Origin: an uncultured bacterium
GTDB lineage: Bacteria > Bacteroidota > Ignavibacteria > Kapaibacteriales > UBA4661
DNA: 64,000 nucleotides
Direction of reading: 5' to 3'
NCBI GenBank assembly: GCA_937899715.1
Contig: CALCNX010000088.1
Coordinates: forward strand, 1-64,000
The translations under genes were made by a program, and so were the position numbers. The notes under the pieces were generated by a model. That model searched no databases and had not been told where the DNA came from. It saw only the letters and a program-made list of their open reading frames with translations. Shown in pieces: positions 44,462 through 52,524 of this stretch (the stretch's first letter is position 1; every line of letters starts with the position of its first letter).

Positions 44462-44737
44462 AACACCTTATCAATGAAAAGCAAACACACTGTTTGCACG
44501 ATGAAAGAGTTATTCAAAGTACACAAACTCAAGGTACATCAACTCACAATACAAGAAGTTGTCCACGTTGAACAGGATTTTTCTATTAGTTCTACGGTAC
44601 TTTATGCTTTGAAGTTTCTGTCAGCGCAGAAGATTTCTTACGAGTGCCTCTCAACACAATGTAGTTCTAACACAAACGCTCCAAGACTTTCATAAAAAGC
44701 CGTAGAGCGTTTGTGAAGCAGAATAATCAGGAAATGC
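44462..44737. promoter_or_regulatory. Gap between sufD and the outer-membrane gene with inverted repeat
   Basis: No gene is seen. CACAAACGCTC (44671-44681) and GAGCGTTTGTG (44705-44715) form a perfect 11-base stem with a 23-base loop. It lies 23 bases after the sufD stop and may slow or end transcription, although no clear T run follows on either strand. The rest must contain the promoter of the outer-membrane-sufS unit. Confidence 0.5.
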
Positions 44738-46072
44738 TTACGATACCAATTCTTGATGCAGACGCTCTGCAATGATAGATTCCAAGCGCTCACGGAGCGG
44801 TTCCAGTTGGATTTTTTCGGTAATCTCACCCGCAAAAGCGTACAAAAGAAGTGCCCGTGCCTGCTCTTTGTCCAGCCCACGTGCGCGAAGGTAAAAGACT
44901 GACTCGTCGTCGAGTTGCCCTGATGTGCATCCATGGCTGCATTTCACGTCGTCGGCAAAGATTTCCAACTGCGGTTTTGTGTTCACCGTTGCATTCGGCG
45001 ACATGAGGATATTACGATTTGATTGGTATGCCAATGTTTTTTGCGCATCGGGACGAACCATGATTTTACCATTAAAAACGCCCGTTGAGCGGTCGTCCAT
45101 AATGCCTTTGTAGAGTTCGTTGCTGGTGCAATGCGCTACAGCGTGGTCGGCAAGCGTGTGATTATCCACAAGCGTTTTTCCATTGACCAAATATAAACCG
45201 TAAAAGTGTGTGTCTGCACCCTTTCCGGCAAGCACAGCACTAAGGTTATTCCGAACAATACCGCCGGAAAGCGTGACGACAACCGTATTCAGAACACTAG
45301 TGCCTGCCTGCTCAGCATGAAGAGCACCGACAAAGTACGACTGCTCCACGTCCTGCTGCACTTTGTAATGATTGAGATGCGCATTATCAGCAAGGACAAC
45401 CTCGCTGACGATATTGGTAAAACCGTAGTTCTCACCAGAAGCAAGTGTGTGCGCACTTTCGACGATGGTCGCTTCGGCATTTGCACCCACCAACACAAGA
45501 TTGCGCACCGGAGCAAATGTACTTTGCGCACGAGAATCATTCACAAACAAGAGATGAAAAGGTTCTTCCACAACTGCGCCACTTGCAATCTCAATATATG
45601 CGCCATTCAGTGCAAATGCGGTGTTCAGCGCCAGCATCGCATCATTCTGCCACAGAGCATACTTGGCAAAGTGCTTTTCAACCACTGTTGCTTTTTTCTT
45701 AAAAGCCTCCGCAAGCGGCATCACTTCTACGCCTTTCGGAGAAATAATCGTAGAAAGGTCGGCAGCGAAAGAACCATTCACAAAGACCAGTATGTTTGCT
45801 TCTACATCAGGCAGTAAAAAAGGCTCAATATCTGACTTCGTAACGGTTGAGGTATTGTGGACATTGAAGGCGTAGTCGTTTTTGACAACGGGCATGATGT
45901 TCGTGTACTTCCATTCCTCATGGCGGATAGTCGGGAAACCAAGCTCCGTAAAGCGCGTCATTGCTTGCTTGCGAATAGCGTGGACGGGTGCTTGTGCTTG
46001 TCCGTTAAGCATAGCTTCCATGCGGATAAATTCTTTGACCAGTTTTTCTTGCAAACTCAAAACCTCACTCAT
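44738..46072 (-). CDS. sufD: Fe-S assembly scaffold protein SufD
   Basis: A 444-residue right-handed beta-helix protein that forms the SufBC2D scaffold with SufB and SufC. Characteristic blocks are EEWKYTNI near residue 55, the C-terminal CSHGCTSGQLDDESVFYL, and RARGLDKEQARALLLYAFAGE. Cys residues in CSHGCTSG match SufD/SufB. The ATG at 46072 overlaps the sufC stop by four bases (ATGA), so they are translationally coupled. It is the last suf gene before the 276-base gap. Confidence 0.96.
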   Translation of the reverse strand: MSEVLSLQEKLVKEFIRMEAMLNGQAQAPVHAIRKQAMTRFTELGFPTIRHEEWKYTNIMPVVKNDYAFNVHNTSTVTKSDIEPFLLPDVEANILVFVNGSFAADLSTIISPKGVEVMPLAEAFKKKATVVEKHFAKYALWQNDAMLALNTAFALNGAYIEIASGAVVEEPFHLLFVNDSRAQSTFAPVRNLVLVGANAEATIVESAHTLASGENYGFTNIVSEVVLADNAHLNHYKVQQDVEQSYFVGALHAEQAGTSVLNTVVVTLSGGIVRNNLSAVLAGKGADTHFYGLYLVNGKTLVDNHTLADHAVAHCTSNELYKGIMDDRSTGVFNGKIMVRPDAQKTLAYQSNRNILMSPNATVNTKPQLEIFADDVKCSHGCTSGQLDDESVFYLRARGLDKEQARALLLYAFAGEITEKIQLEPLRERLESIIAERLHQELVS

Positions 46073-46833
46073 GCAGTCACCTCTTCTTGAGCCAGTTCCT
46101 TAATCCAATCATAACCTTTTGCTTCCAGTTCCAACGCTAAATCTTTACCGCCGGACTTGACAATACGACCTTTGTAGAGAACGTGCACAAAATCAGGGAC
46201 AATATAGTCCAACAAACGCTGATAGTGCGTGATAACGATGGTAGAAGTTTCTTTGGAACGCAACTTGTTTACACCGTTGGCAACGATTTTGAGCGCGTCA
46301 ATATCCAAGCCTGAATCGGTCTCGTCCAAAATGGAAAGTTTCGGCTCCAGCATTGCCATTTGGAAGATTTCATTGCGTTTTTTCTCGCCGCCGGAAAAAC
46401 CTTCGTTCACCGAGCGGCTGACCATTGCTTGATCCATCTCCACCAATGCCATTTTCTCGCGCATCATGTTCAGAAACGCTTTCGGCTCCATTGGTGCTAA
46501 ACCGCGATGTTTGCGGACTTCGTTGACGGCTGCTTTGAGAAAATTGGTATTGCTCACGCCGGGAATTTCGACAGGATACTGAAACGCCAAAAATACACCT
46601 TCGCGGGCGCGGTCTTCAGGTGACATTTCGAGCAAATCTTCATCTTGAAATGTTACCGTGCCGCCTGTTATTTCGTAGTCTTCCCGTCCGGCAAGCACCG
46701 AGGCAAGTGTGCTTTTGCCCGAACCGTTGGGCCCCATGATGGCGTGAATTTCGCCTTTGCCAATAGTAAGGTTAATTCCCTTCAAAATCTCTTTGCCTTC
46801 CACGGAGGCTTGCAGATTGGTGATGGTGAGCAT
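46069..46833 (-). CDS. sufC: Fe-S assembly ATPase SufC
   Basis: A 254-residue ABC-type ATPase that powers the SufBCD scaffold. Walker A is GPNGSGKST (residues 34-42), the ABC signature is FSGGEKKR, Walker B is LSILDETDSG with the SufC-typical Asp-Glu-Thr-Asp-Ser, and the H-loop His is in IVITHYQRLL. The length is normal. It overlaps sufD by four bases. Upstream it is separated from sufB by two unrelated genes, which is unusual since sufB and sufC normally abut. Confidence 0.97.
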   Translation of the reverse strand: MLTITNLQASVEGKEILKGINLTIGKGEIHAIMGPNGSGKSTLASVLAGREDYEITGGTVTFQDEDLLEMSPEDRAREGVFLAFQYPVEIPGVSNTNFLKAAVNEVRKHRGLAPMEPKAFLNMMREKMALVEMDQAMVSRSVNEGFSGGEKKRNEIFQMAMLEPKLSILDETDSGLDIDALKIVANGVNKLRSKETSTIVITHYQRLLDYIVPDFVHVLYKGRIVKSGGKDLALELEAKGYDWIKELAQEEVTA

Positions 46834-46894
46834 GAACAGTCAATCCTAATGAATATGATTAAAAAAATATTTTCGTGTATTATTTCGGCAACCG

Positions 46895-47362
46895 CTATTC
46901 CGAAAGCCGCTTCAAATCTGGCGGGTCGCCTGCCATCTCTACAACTTGAATAAAAACATCAATGCCGTGATACCGTGCCAGACGCTCAACGTTAGAGCGA
47001 AATTTACGGAAGTTAAACCACTTTGAATTTTCGACTAAAAAGGCAGCACTAGAGCCATCTTTGAGAAAGAGCGTTACGCCGGCAGAGTTGGCGACTACCT
47101 TTATCACATTTGCCCACGCATACCATTTTGCCTGCCCGAAAACGCTTGGCTTGAAGTCAATACCTTCTTCATTAAGAATAACAAAACGCTGAGAGCGCAA
47201 GAGCAGAAGCAGTACAATGGTTGCATACACGCCAACGCCGATGAGCCAGAGCGTCGAAATATCGAACCGTGTAACATAGAGCACGAGTGCTGCCCCAGCG
47301 ATAGCCACAGCAAGTTGCTCGCCGCGATTCATTTTGCGATTGCCAAGAACAATTTCCTGCAT
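46895..47362 (-). CDS. Membrane-anchored PH-like protein, unknown
   Basis: A 155-residue protein with two adjacent hydrophobic segments (about residues 17-34 and 38-58), then a soluble part of about 90 residues that looks like a bacterial PH-like domain: RSQRFVILNEEGIDFKPS, then YAWANVIKVVANSAGVTLFLKDG, then a helix WFNFRKFRSNVERL. I know no named function. A start at Met11 (47332) is possible. It lies between a PD-(D/E)XK gene and sufC, six bases after the former, so it is inside the suf transcript. Confidence 0.6.
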   Translation of the reverse strand: MQEIVLGNRKMNRGEQLAVAIAGAALVLYVTRFDISTLWLIGVGVYATIVLLLLLRSQRFVILNEEGIDFKPSVFGQAKWYAWANVIKVVANSAGVTLFLKDGSSAAFLVENSKWFNFRKFRSNVERLARYHGIDVFIQVVEMAGDPPDLKRLSE

Positions 47363-47368
47363 AATCCG

Positions 47369-47992
47369 TTAATGGTTTTCATGATTGATGGTTACTTGCT
47401 TAGAACACTCTTCCATGATGTAGGAAAGTGCAGCAAACAATTTATCAAGGTCGTTGATGCTGTGCGAAGCAATTTCTTGTGTAAGAGTTGTATCTTCAAG
47501 TTTGCCAAATTGCCATATCTCGCCATTTGTAACAATCCCAAAAACCGTTGTAGTTTCTGAATTAAGTTTTTGAGAGGCAAGCATCTCCGCAGCGCACTGC
47601 CCCCAACCATATTCAAAATCATCTTGTTTGGCTTCGACAGCTACCAAAATTGGCGAACCAACAACGGCAAAGCCATATTCCGATTCTTTCGCAATCAAAT
47701 AGTCGGGTGTACCGACAAGAGTGGAATCATATTCTAGCGGCGTATGGCTCCATAGTTTGAACTTTTTACGATAGTGCAGCCAAATGTCGTATAACACTGG
47801 GGCAATAAGCATTTCACAACGCGCGGCTTCAGAAGGGCGATGCAATCCTTCTTCCAGTACAACTCCAATACGCTCTCGCAATGCCTCTTGTGCTGGTACA
47901 ATAGCAGAATGTCCGATGAACGCTTGATTACGGACAGAAATCTGCCACCGCTTTGCCACTTCGCCAATAGATTTGAATTGTGAAAATGCCAT
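47369..47992 (-). CDS. PD-(D/E)XK nuclease-like protein inside the suf locus
   Basis: A 207-residue soluble protein. It holds a plausible PD-(D/E)XK core: GTPDYLIAKES near residue 94, then SPILVAVEAKQDDFEYGWGQ with the Glu-x-Lys dyad near 118, and the following helix AAEMLASQKL. The N-terminal half (QALRERIG... RPSEAARCEMLIAPVL) looks like the helical lead-in of type I or Uma2-like restriction proteins. I cannot place it in a named family. It sits between sufB and the PH-like gene. It may be an acquired nuclease of unknown role. Confidence 0.55.
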   Translation of the reverse strand: MAFSQFKSIGEVAKRWQISVRNQAFIGHSAIVPAQEALRERIGVVLEEGLHRPSEAARCEMLIAPVLYDIWLHYRKKFKLWSHTPLEYDSTLVGTPDYLIAKESEYGFAVVGSPILVAVEAKQDDFEYGWGQCAAEMLASQKLNSETTTVFGIVTNGEIWQFGKLEDTTLTQEIASHSINDLDKLFAALSYIMEECSKQVTINHENH

Positions 47993-48050
47993 AGATTATG
48001 CTACGTTACTGGTATTGTCGTGCAGTCTCAGAGTGCCTGTTTGATAAAAA

Positions 48051-49523
48051 TCAACCAACGCTGCCCTCAAGCGAGATAGCAAGCAGCTTTTGTGCCTCCA
48101 CAGCAAATTCCATCGGGAGTTGGTTCATTACTTCTTTCGCATAACCGTTCACAATCATTGCTACGGCTTGCTCGGTGTCTATGCCACGTTGGTTGAAGTA
48201 AAAAAGTGTATCTTCGCCGATTTTTGAGGTTGTGGCTTCGTGTTCAACCGTACCCGTAGGGTTGCTGACCTCAATGTAGGGGAACGTGTGTGCACCGCAT
48301 TTGTCGCCGATGAGCAGTGAGTCGCACTGAGAGAAGTTACGCGCGTTGTCGGCAGTTTTGCCCACGCGCACCTGCCCACGATAGCTATTTTGGCTTTTTC
48401 CGGCAGAAATACCTTTCGATACAATGCGGCTTTTCGTGTTTTTGCCGATATGAAGCATTTTCGTACCGGTATCTGCCTGCTGCATATTGTTCGTGACGGC
48501 GACAGAATAGAATTCACCAACCGAATAATCACCTTTGAGAATCACGCTCGGATATTTCCACGTGATAGACGAGCCAGTCTCTACCTGCGTCCACGAAATT
48601 TTCGCGTGTTTATAGGCAGTACCACGCTTGGTCACGAAATTGTAGATGCCACCTTTACCATCTTTATCGCCCGGATACCAATTCTGAACAGTTGAATACT
48701 TGATTTCTGCATTGTCCATTGCGATAAGTTCCACTACTGCTGCGTGAAGTTGGTTCTCGTCGCGCATAGGCGCTGTGCAGCCTTCGAGATAGCTTACATA
48801 TGCACCTTCATCGGCAATAAGCAGCGTCCGCTCAAATTGCCCTGTATTTTCGGCATTGATACGGAAATAGGTGGAAAGTTCCATCGGGCAGCGTACGCCT
48901 TTAGGGATATAGCAAAATGAACCGTCGGAGAAAACGGCGGAATTGAGCGCTGCGAAGTAATTATCATTTGGCGGAACAACCGAGCCGATATACTGTTTTA
49001 CAAGTTCGGGGTGTTCTTGAATTGCTTCGCTGATGGAGCAGAAAATAATGCCAAGCGAGGCAAGTTTTTCCTTGAAAGACGTTGCAACCGATACGCTGTC
49101 CATGACGAAATCAACGGCGATACCGCCAGTCAGTCCGTCGTGAATACCCGTGATGCGCTCTTGCTCTTGAAGCGAAATGCCAAGTTTGTCCAGTGTGCGG
49201 CGAAGTTCGGGGTCAATCTCATCAAGGCTTTTCGGCTTGGCAGATTGCTTGGGAGCCGCATAATAGCTAACAGCTTGATAATCAATCGGCGGGAATGTCA
49301 CATTTTGCCACTGCGGTTCTTTCATCGTCAGCCAATGGCGATACGCTTTTAAGCGCCATTCGAGCATCCATTCCGGCTCGTTTTTCTTTGCCGAAATCAT
49401 ACGCACAACGTCTTCATTTAAGCCGACAGGCGCGATCTCTTGCTCAATATCGGTAACGAAGCCATACTTGTACTCACTGGAAACGACTTCTTCCAAAATG
49501 TCCTGTTGTTCTACTTTAGCCAT
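48051..49523 (-). CDS. sufB: Fe-S assembly scaffold protein SufB
   Basis: A 490-residue beta-helix scaffold protein, the main site of nascent cluster formation. Typical blocks are PEWMLEWRLKAYRHW near residue 50, FVMDSVSVATSFKEKL, the CTAPMRDENQLHAAVVE block, and EHEATTSKIGEDTLFY near the C-terminus, where SufB family proteins carry the key His and Glu. Length is usual. A DUF29 gene lies 60 bases upstream and the PD-(D/E)XK gene 58 bases downstream, so the canonical sufBCD run is broken on both sides. Confidence 0.96.
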   Translation of the reverse strand: MAKVEQQDILEEVVSSEYKYGFVTDIEQEIAPVGLNEDVVRMISAKKNEPEWMLEWRLKAYRHWLTMKEPQWQNVTFPPIDYQAVSYYAAPKQSAKPKSLDEIDPELRRTLDKLGISLQEQERITGIHDGLTGGIAVDFVMDSVSVATSFKEKLASLGIIFCSISEAIQEHPELVKQYIGSVVPPNDNYFAALNSAVFSDGSFCYIPKGVRCPMELSTYFRINAENTGQFERTLLIADEGAYVSYLEGCTAPMRDENQLHAAVVELIAMDNAEIKYSTVQNWYPGDKDGKGGIYNFVTKRGTAYKHAKISWTQVETGSSITWKYPSVILKGDYSVGEFYSVAVTNNMQQADTGTKMLHIGKNTKSRIVSKGISAGKSQNSYRGQVRVGKTADNARNFSQCDSLLIGDKCGAHTFPYIEVSNPTGTVEHEATTSKIGEDTLFYFNQRGIDTEQAVAMIVNGYAKEVMNQLPMEFAVEAQKLLAISLEGSVG

Positions 49524-49583
49524 TGGTGTTGAGAATGAAAAATGAGAATGAAAGATAACGATGGAAGATTATCGTTGTTTGGT

Positions 49584-50033
49584 TTATGTTGTGGGGAAAG
49601 GCAGTACATACTCTTCGTCGAAAACTTCTTGCCATGTAAGATGCTCGACATCGGTTCTCTGCTCCATCTCGTCTTCTGCATCAGCACGGGCTTCTGCAAA
49701 GGCTTTGTCCCAATATCCGCGAATAATTTCATTGGTAATACTTGGCGTAGATTCTTGAATTTCACGAATTTCGCGGCGGGCATTGCGAATAGTGCGCGTC
49801 CAAGAGCGTGAACGCTGGTGTTCTTGGGTTTTCCATTTGATAATGTGCATCATCAGTATCACCAAATGACTCTTCACTGCACGACGATCAATTTTGGACA
49901 TAGATTCCATGAGTTCAGCCGTGCCCAGCATAGCTGCTTCTACATTGCCATCTTGCAATTCAGCATGAATGGCTGATGCGGTCAGGTAATGCGAAGAAAA
50001 GACGAGTTCATGCCAGTCACGCTGCGTTATCAT
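49584..50033 (-). CDS. DUF29 family protein
   Basis: A 149-residue protein of the DUF29 family, recognisable from ESMSKIDRRAVKSHLVILMMHIIKWKTQ and the RSRSWTRTIRNARREI block. DUF29 genes are common and highly multicopy in cyanobacteria and have no known activity. The ATG at 50033 overlaps the stop codon of the upstream broken paralogue by four bases. It lies directly upstream of sufB and in the same transcript. No catalytic residues are evident. Confidence 0.82.
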   Translation of the reverse strand: MITQRDWHELVFSSHYLTASAIHAELQDGNVEAAMLGTAELMESMSKIDRRAVKSHLVILMMHIIKWKTQEHQRSRSWTRTIRNARREIREIQESTPSITNEIIRGYWDKAFAEARADAEDEMEQRTDVEHLTWQEVFDEEYVLPFPTT

Positions 50034-50264
50034 ATCGGTTTCTTGTTTATTGAACGCTCAAGGACGATTTCGTAGTATCGAATTCTCATACCACTATCAC
50101 CCGGAGAAGAAAAGATTTGCACCAAACGCCAGCCTTATTTTTGCGTGTTCATGGATAACATTTTGGTATTCTTGTTCGGGCTTCTTCAATGAACCAAAGA
50201 TGGAGCCTTCAAGGCGCACGAATTTGTATTCAAATTCCTGTTCATCAATTATTGCAGCTTTCAA
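50030..50264 (-). pseudogene. Frameshifted paralogue of the adjacent DUF4177-like gene
   Basis: In one frame it reads FEYKFVRLEGSIFGS up to VIHEHAK; in the next it continues GWRLVQIFSSPGD and YYEIVLERS, matching the upstream gene (YEYTFVRFGEIWMEG, IIQEHAA, GWRLVQIFAPEPG, YYELIFERQ). The frames switch around 50134-50141, at a run of five A on the coding strand, one base too many. Unshifted reading ends at 50097-50099. The likely start is TTG at 50264, six bases after the upstream stop. Length 235 bases is one more than a multiple of three. Confidence 0.75.
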
Positions 50265-50269
50265 AGTGA

Positions 50270-50473
50270 TCAGACAAGCTGTCGCTCAAAAATAAGTTCG
50301 TAATAATGCTCATCGCTCTTGCCCGGCTCCGGTGCGAATATTTGTACCAAGCGCCACCCTTCGGCAGCGTGTTCCTGGATGATATGACGATAGTCCTCCT
50401 GTGCGACCGAGCCGCCTTCCATCCAAATTTCGCCAAAGCGAACAAAGGTATATTCGTAACGGGTGCTTCCCAT
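50270..50473 (-). CDS. DUF4177-like small protein
   Basis: A 67-residue protein of the DUF4177-like type: a strand YEYTFVRF, a helix-containing middle (EDYRHIIQEHAAEGWRLVQ) and a final strand YYELIFERQ. Such domains are small, of unknown function, and often found as tandem copies. The start is the ATG at 50473 (MGSTRYEY), two bases after the stop of the A-type carrier gene; a longer frame from 50506 overlaps that gene. The neighbour downstream is a broken second copy. Confidence 0.7.
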   Translation of the reverse strand: MGSTRYEYTFVRFGEIWMEGGSVAQEDYRHIIQEHAAEGWRLVQIFAPEPGKSDEHYYELIFERQLV

Positions 50474-50475
50474 AC

Positions 50476-50850
50476 TTACACGCCAAAGGACGAACCGCAT
50501 CCGCACGTTTTGGTTGCGTTGGGGTTATTGAAGGTAAAGCCGCGCCCGTTCAAACCATCGGTGAAGTCAAGTTCAACACCCATCAGATAAAAGAGGCTCT
50601 TTTTATCAACAAAGATATTTACTTCGCCCATCGGCAAGATTTTATCACTCTCGCGCGACTCTGCATCAAAGCCAAGCGTGTACGACAAGCCAGAGCATCC
50701 GCCGCCTTTAACGCCTACACGCAAGCCGTATGTGGCGGGTATGCTGTTTTGCTCTTTAATTTTATTGATTTCGCTAATAGCGCGAGAGGTGATTTTAATG
50801 TCATCGTCAGCAGTGGTGCCGACAATACCGGTAGCAATAGTTTCAACCAT
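50476..50850 (-). CDS. A-type Fe-S carrier (SufA/ErpA/IscA family)
   Basis: A 124-residue HesB-family protein that carries clusters from the SUF scaffold to targets. The ligands are Cys52 in GGGCSGLSY and Cys116 and Cys118 in TCGCGSSF. The LGFDAES and NIFVDKKSLFYL strands fit the family. It follows the Rrf2 regulator after 43 bases and opens the suf gene run. I do not choose between SufA and ErpA. An extended N-terminus of about 15 residues precedes the conserved DIKITSRAI start. Confidence 0.93.
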   Translation of the reverse strand: MVETIATGIVGTTADDDIKITSRAISEINKIKEQNSIPATYGLRVGVKGGGCSGLSYTLGFDAESRESDKILPMGEVNIFVDKKSLFYLMGVELDFTDGLNGRGFTFNNPNATKTCGCGSSFGV

Positions 50851-50893
50851 AGCAAAAATGCTGAAAAGTTAAACAAAAGTCTGTGAAAGTCTG

Positions 50894-51358
50894 TTAATTG
50901 ATAATACCGTTGGTAGCATATACGCTTTGAATGGCGAAATAGCGCTCTCTTTCAGGGAATGCCATTTGCTGAATTGTCATGGAAGCAAGCACCTCGTCAA
51001 TGCGGCGTTGCAAGATACCCATTGGCGTTTTGATAGTGCAGCGCCCTTGCATGGAACAATCTTTCGAGCCGTGTTCACCGCAACATTCTACAATCTGTGT
51101 CTTGCCCTCGACGGCTTCTATGACCTGTGCTACAGAAATTTCCGAGGGCTGGCGAAGTAGCTCGTATCCGCCCGATGCGCCTTGCTGAGAAATAATAAAT
51201 TTCTGCCGCATGAGCGCTTGCAATGTTTTGGCAACAAATTCAAACGAAATGCCGTAATGTTCTGCAATTTCCTTCGCCGACACAACGCGCCCTTTATGCG
51301 AGGCAATGTACTGCAAGGCAATAAGTGCATATTCCGATTTTTTTGAGAGTCGTAGCAT
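50894..51358 (-). CDS. Rrf2 family Fe-S responsive regulator
   Basis: A 154-residue winged-helix repressor. The N-terminal LRLSKKSEYALIALQYIA and the GISFEFVAKTLQAL helix-turn-helix match Rrf2. Cys92, Cys93, Cys101 and Cys107 (ECCGEHG, DCSMQGRC) are the candidate cluster ligands, close to the pattern in IscR and SufR-like proteins. It probably senses Fe-S status and controls the suf genes that follow directly. The ATG at 51358 is preceded by an AT-rich leader with GTACACTGAGTAC, a possible operator, but that is unproven. Confidence 0.9.
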   Translation of the reverse strand: MLRLSKKSEYALIALQYIASHKGRVVSAKEIAEHYGISFEFVAKTLQALMRQKFIISQQGASGGYELLRQPSEISVAQVIEAVEGKTQIVECCGEHGSKDCSMQGRCTIKTPMGILQRRIDEVLASMTIQQMAFPERERYFAIQSVYATNGIIN

Positions 51359-51548
51359 GGCGTATAAGACGAAAAAAATCCGTACTCAGTGTACAAGGTC
51401 TATACACGATGAACGGCTATGGTGCTTTGGCTTGCAATATACGACTTTTTTTGTCGTGATTCAAGAGTGACGCTCTTGCGAGTAAAAAAAATGCCCTGCA
51501 TAAAAATTTACGCGGGCATCTTTGTAGGCTTCTAAAAAAGCACAAAAC
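51359..51548. promoter_or_regulatory. suf locus promoter region
   Basis: This gap separates the regulator gene from a cNMP-binding gene's terminator. On the minus strand, GTACACTGAGTAC (about 51384-51396) is a partial palindrome that could serve as an operator for the Rrf2 protein. The inverted pair ACGAC/GTCGT (51441-51457) has a run of seven T as its loop. No gene is visible. Which sequence is the promoter I cannot say. Confidence 0.35.
51484..51519 (-). terminator. Intrinsic terminator after cNMP-binding gene
   Basis: On the minus strand, ATGCCC (51514-51519) pairs with GGGCAT (51491-51496), and GCGTAAA with TTTATGC extends it with one wobble and one bulge. Seven to eight T follow. It is 30 bases after the stop at 51549. 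Confidence 0.9.
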
Positions 51549-51920
51549 CTAATCTTGGCTATGCTTCCAAATGAGAAACTGCGTTTGGGTAAACTGATTC
51601 GTCGTGCTGGAAAGACGACGGGCAAGCGAGGTAATAAGCTCTTTTGCGGTGTCTGGATAAGCACGAATCACTTCGTCCAGTCCTTGTGTGATGTGCGTAA
51701 CGGTACAAGGCGTTTTCGCAACAATCGTGCAGGAGCGGGCTTGCCCCAAAATATCGGACATTTCGCCAAAAATAGTACCGGCAATAATCACTTCGCGGAT
51801 TTTGACACCTTGTTTGATAACCTCAAAGCTACCACCTTCAAGAATGTAAAAACCGTCACCACCGCGGTCGCCTTCGCGCATAATGATGTCGCCCGGCTTG
51901 AAAGATAGAGATTTACTCAT
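51549..51920 (-). CDS. Stand-alone cyclic nucleotide-binding domain protein 1
   Basis: A 123-residue single cNMP-binding (Crp-like beta-barrel) domain without an output domain. The phosphate-binding cassette is FGEMSDILGQARSCT, with the expected Glu and Arg. The N-terminal PGDIIMREGDRGGDGFYILE is the barrel start. The downstream cyclic nucleotide-type hinge helix ends the protein. It lies 95 bases after a paralogue of the same length, so it is a tandem duplicate. Partners are not evident. GAAGGAGC precedes the ATG at 51920. Confidence 0.85.
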   Translation of the reverse strand: MSKSLSFKPGDIIMREGDRGGDGFYILEGGSFEVIKQGVKIREVIIAGTIFGEMSDILGQARSCTIVAKTPCTVTHITQGLDEVIRAYPDTAKELITSLARRLSSTTNQFTQTQFLIWKHSQD

Positions 51921-52015
51921 CTGAGCGCTCCTTCGAGCATAAAAAATTGTGAGGAAAACTACAACGTACCGATGAATACAATAGGTTTATTCGATGGCTC
52001 GGACTCTAAGCGCTA

Positions 52016-52387
52016 TTACTTGCGTGTGAGTTCGAGGAATGCCAGTTTGCCCTGCGTCAGCGCATCGGTGGTTGTGGAAATACGTTCAGCCAGTGCAATG
52101 ACAAGCTGTTTCGCCACTTCGGGATGCTGACGAATAATATCGTCAAGGCTAAAGGGATAGTACGCAACTTGCGTAGCAGTCTCTGCCGTTGCGGTGCAGG
52201 TACGCGGTTCGTCGAGAATATCGCTCATCTCGCCGAAAATTGTTCCTACACCGGCAAGTTCGGAGATTTTTACGCCTTGCTTGCTTAGACTAATAGTACC
52301 GGATTCGAGGATGTAGTATCCTTTTCCACGCTCACCCTCACGAATAATAACCTCGCCCGGACGGAATGAAAGCACTTTCTGCGACAT
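52016..52387 (-). CDS. Stand-alone cyclic nucleotide-binding domain protein 2
   Basis: A 123-residue paralogue of the next gene, with the same layout: PGEVIIREGERGKGYYILE at the start and the cassette FGEMSDILDEPRTCT with Glu and Arg. It shares KQGVKI and GTIFGEMSDIL with its partner. No DNA-binding helix is present. Such proteins may act as small cAMP/cGMP-binding modules or as regulatory subunits of another protein. A good ribosome site (CAGGAG) precedes the ATG at 52387. It is not overlapped with asd. Confidence 0.85.
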   Translation of the reverse strand: MSQKVLSFRPGEVIIREGERGKGYYILESGTISLSKQGVKISELAGVGTIFGEMSDILDEPRTCTATAETATQVAYYPFSLDDIIRQHPEVAKQLVIALAERISTTTDALTQGKLAFLELTRK

Positions 52388-52493
52388 TAACTGTTCTCCT
52401 GATGAAAAAATTGAGACTGTATAAATGACAATTATTCAGTGTTACTGTACCTTTTCAGCCCATGAAAATACACAAAGCAAGACTAATAACAAA

Positions 52494-52518
52494 CTTTTTT
52501 CACGCAAACGTGAAAAAG
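52494..52518. other. AT-rich hairpin after asd
   Basis: CTTTTTTCACG and CGTGAAAAAG pair around a CAAA loop in the 100-base gap downstream of asd. On the minus strand a stem is followed by TTTG and no long T run, so it is a weak terminator at best. Confidence 0.45.
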
Positions 52519-52524
52519 CAAATC

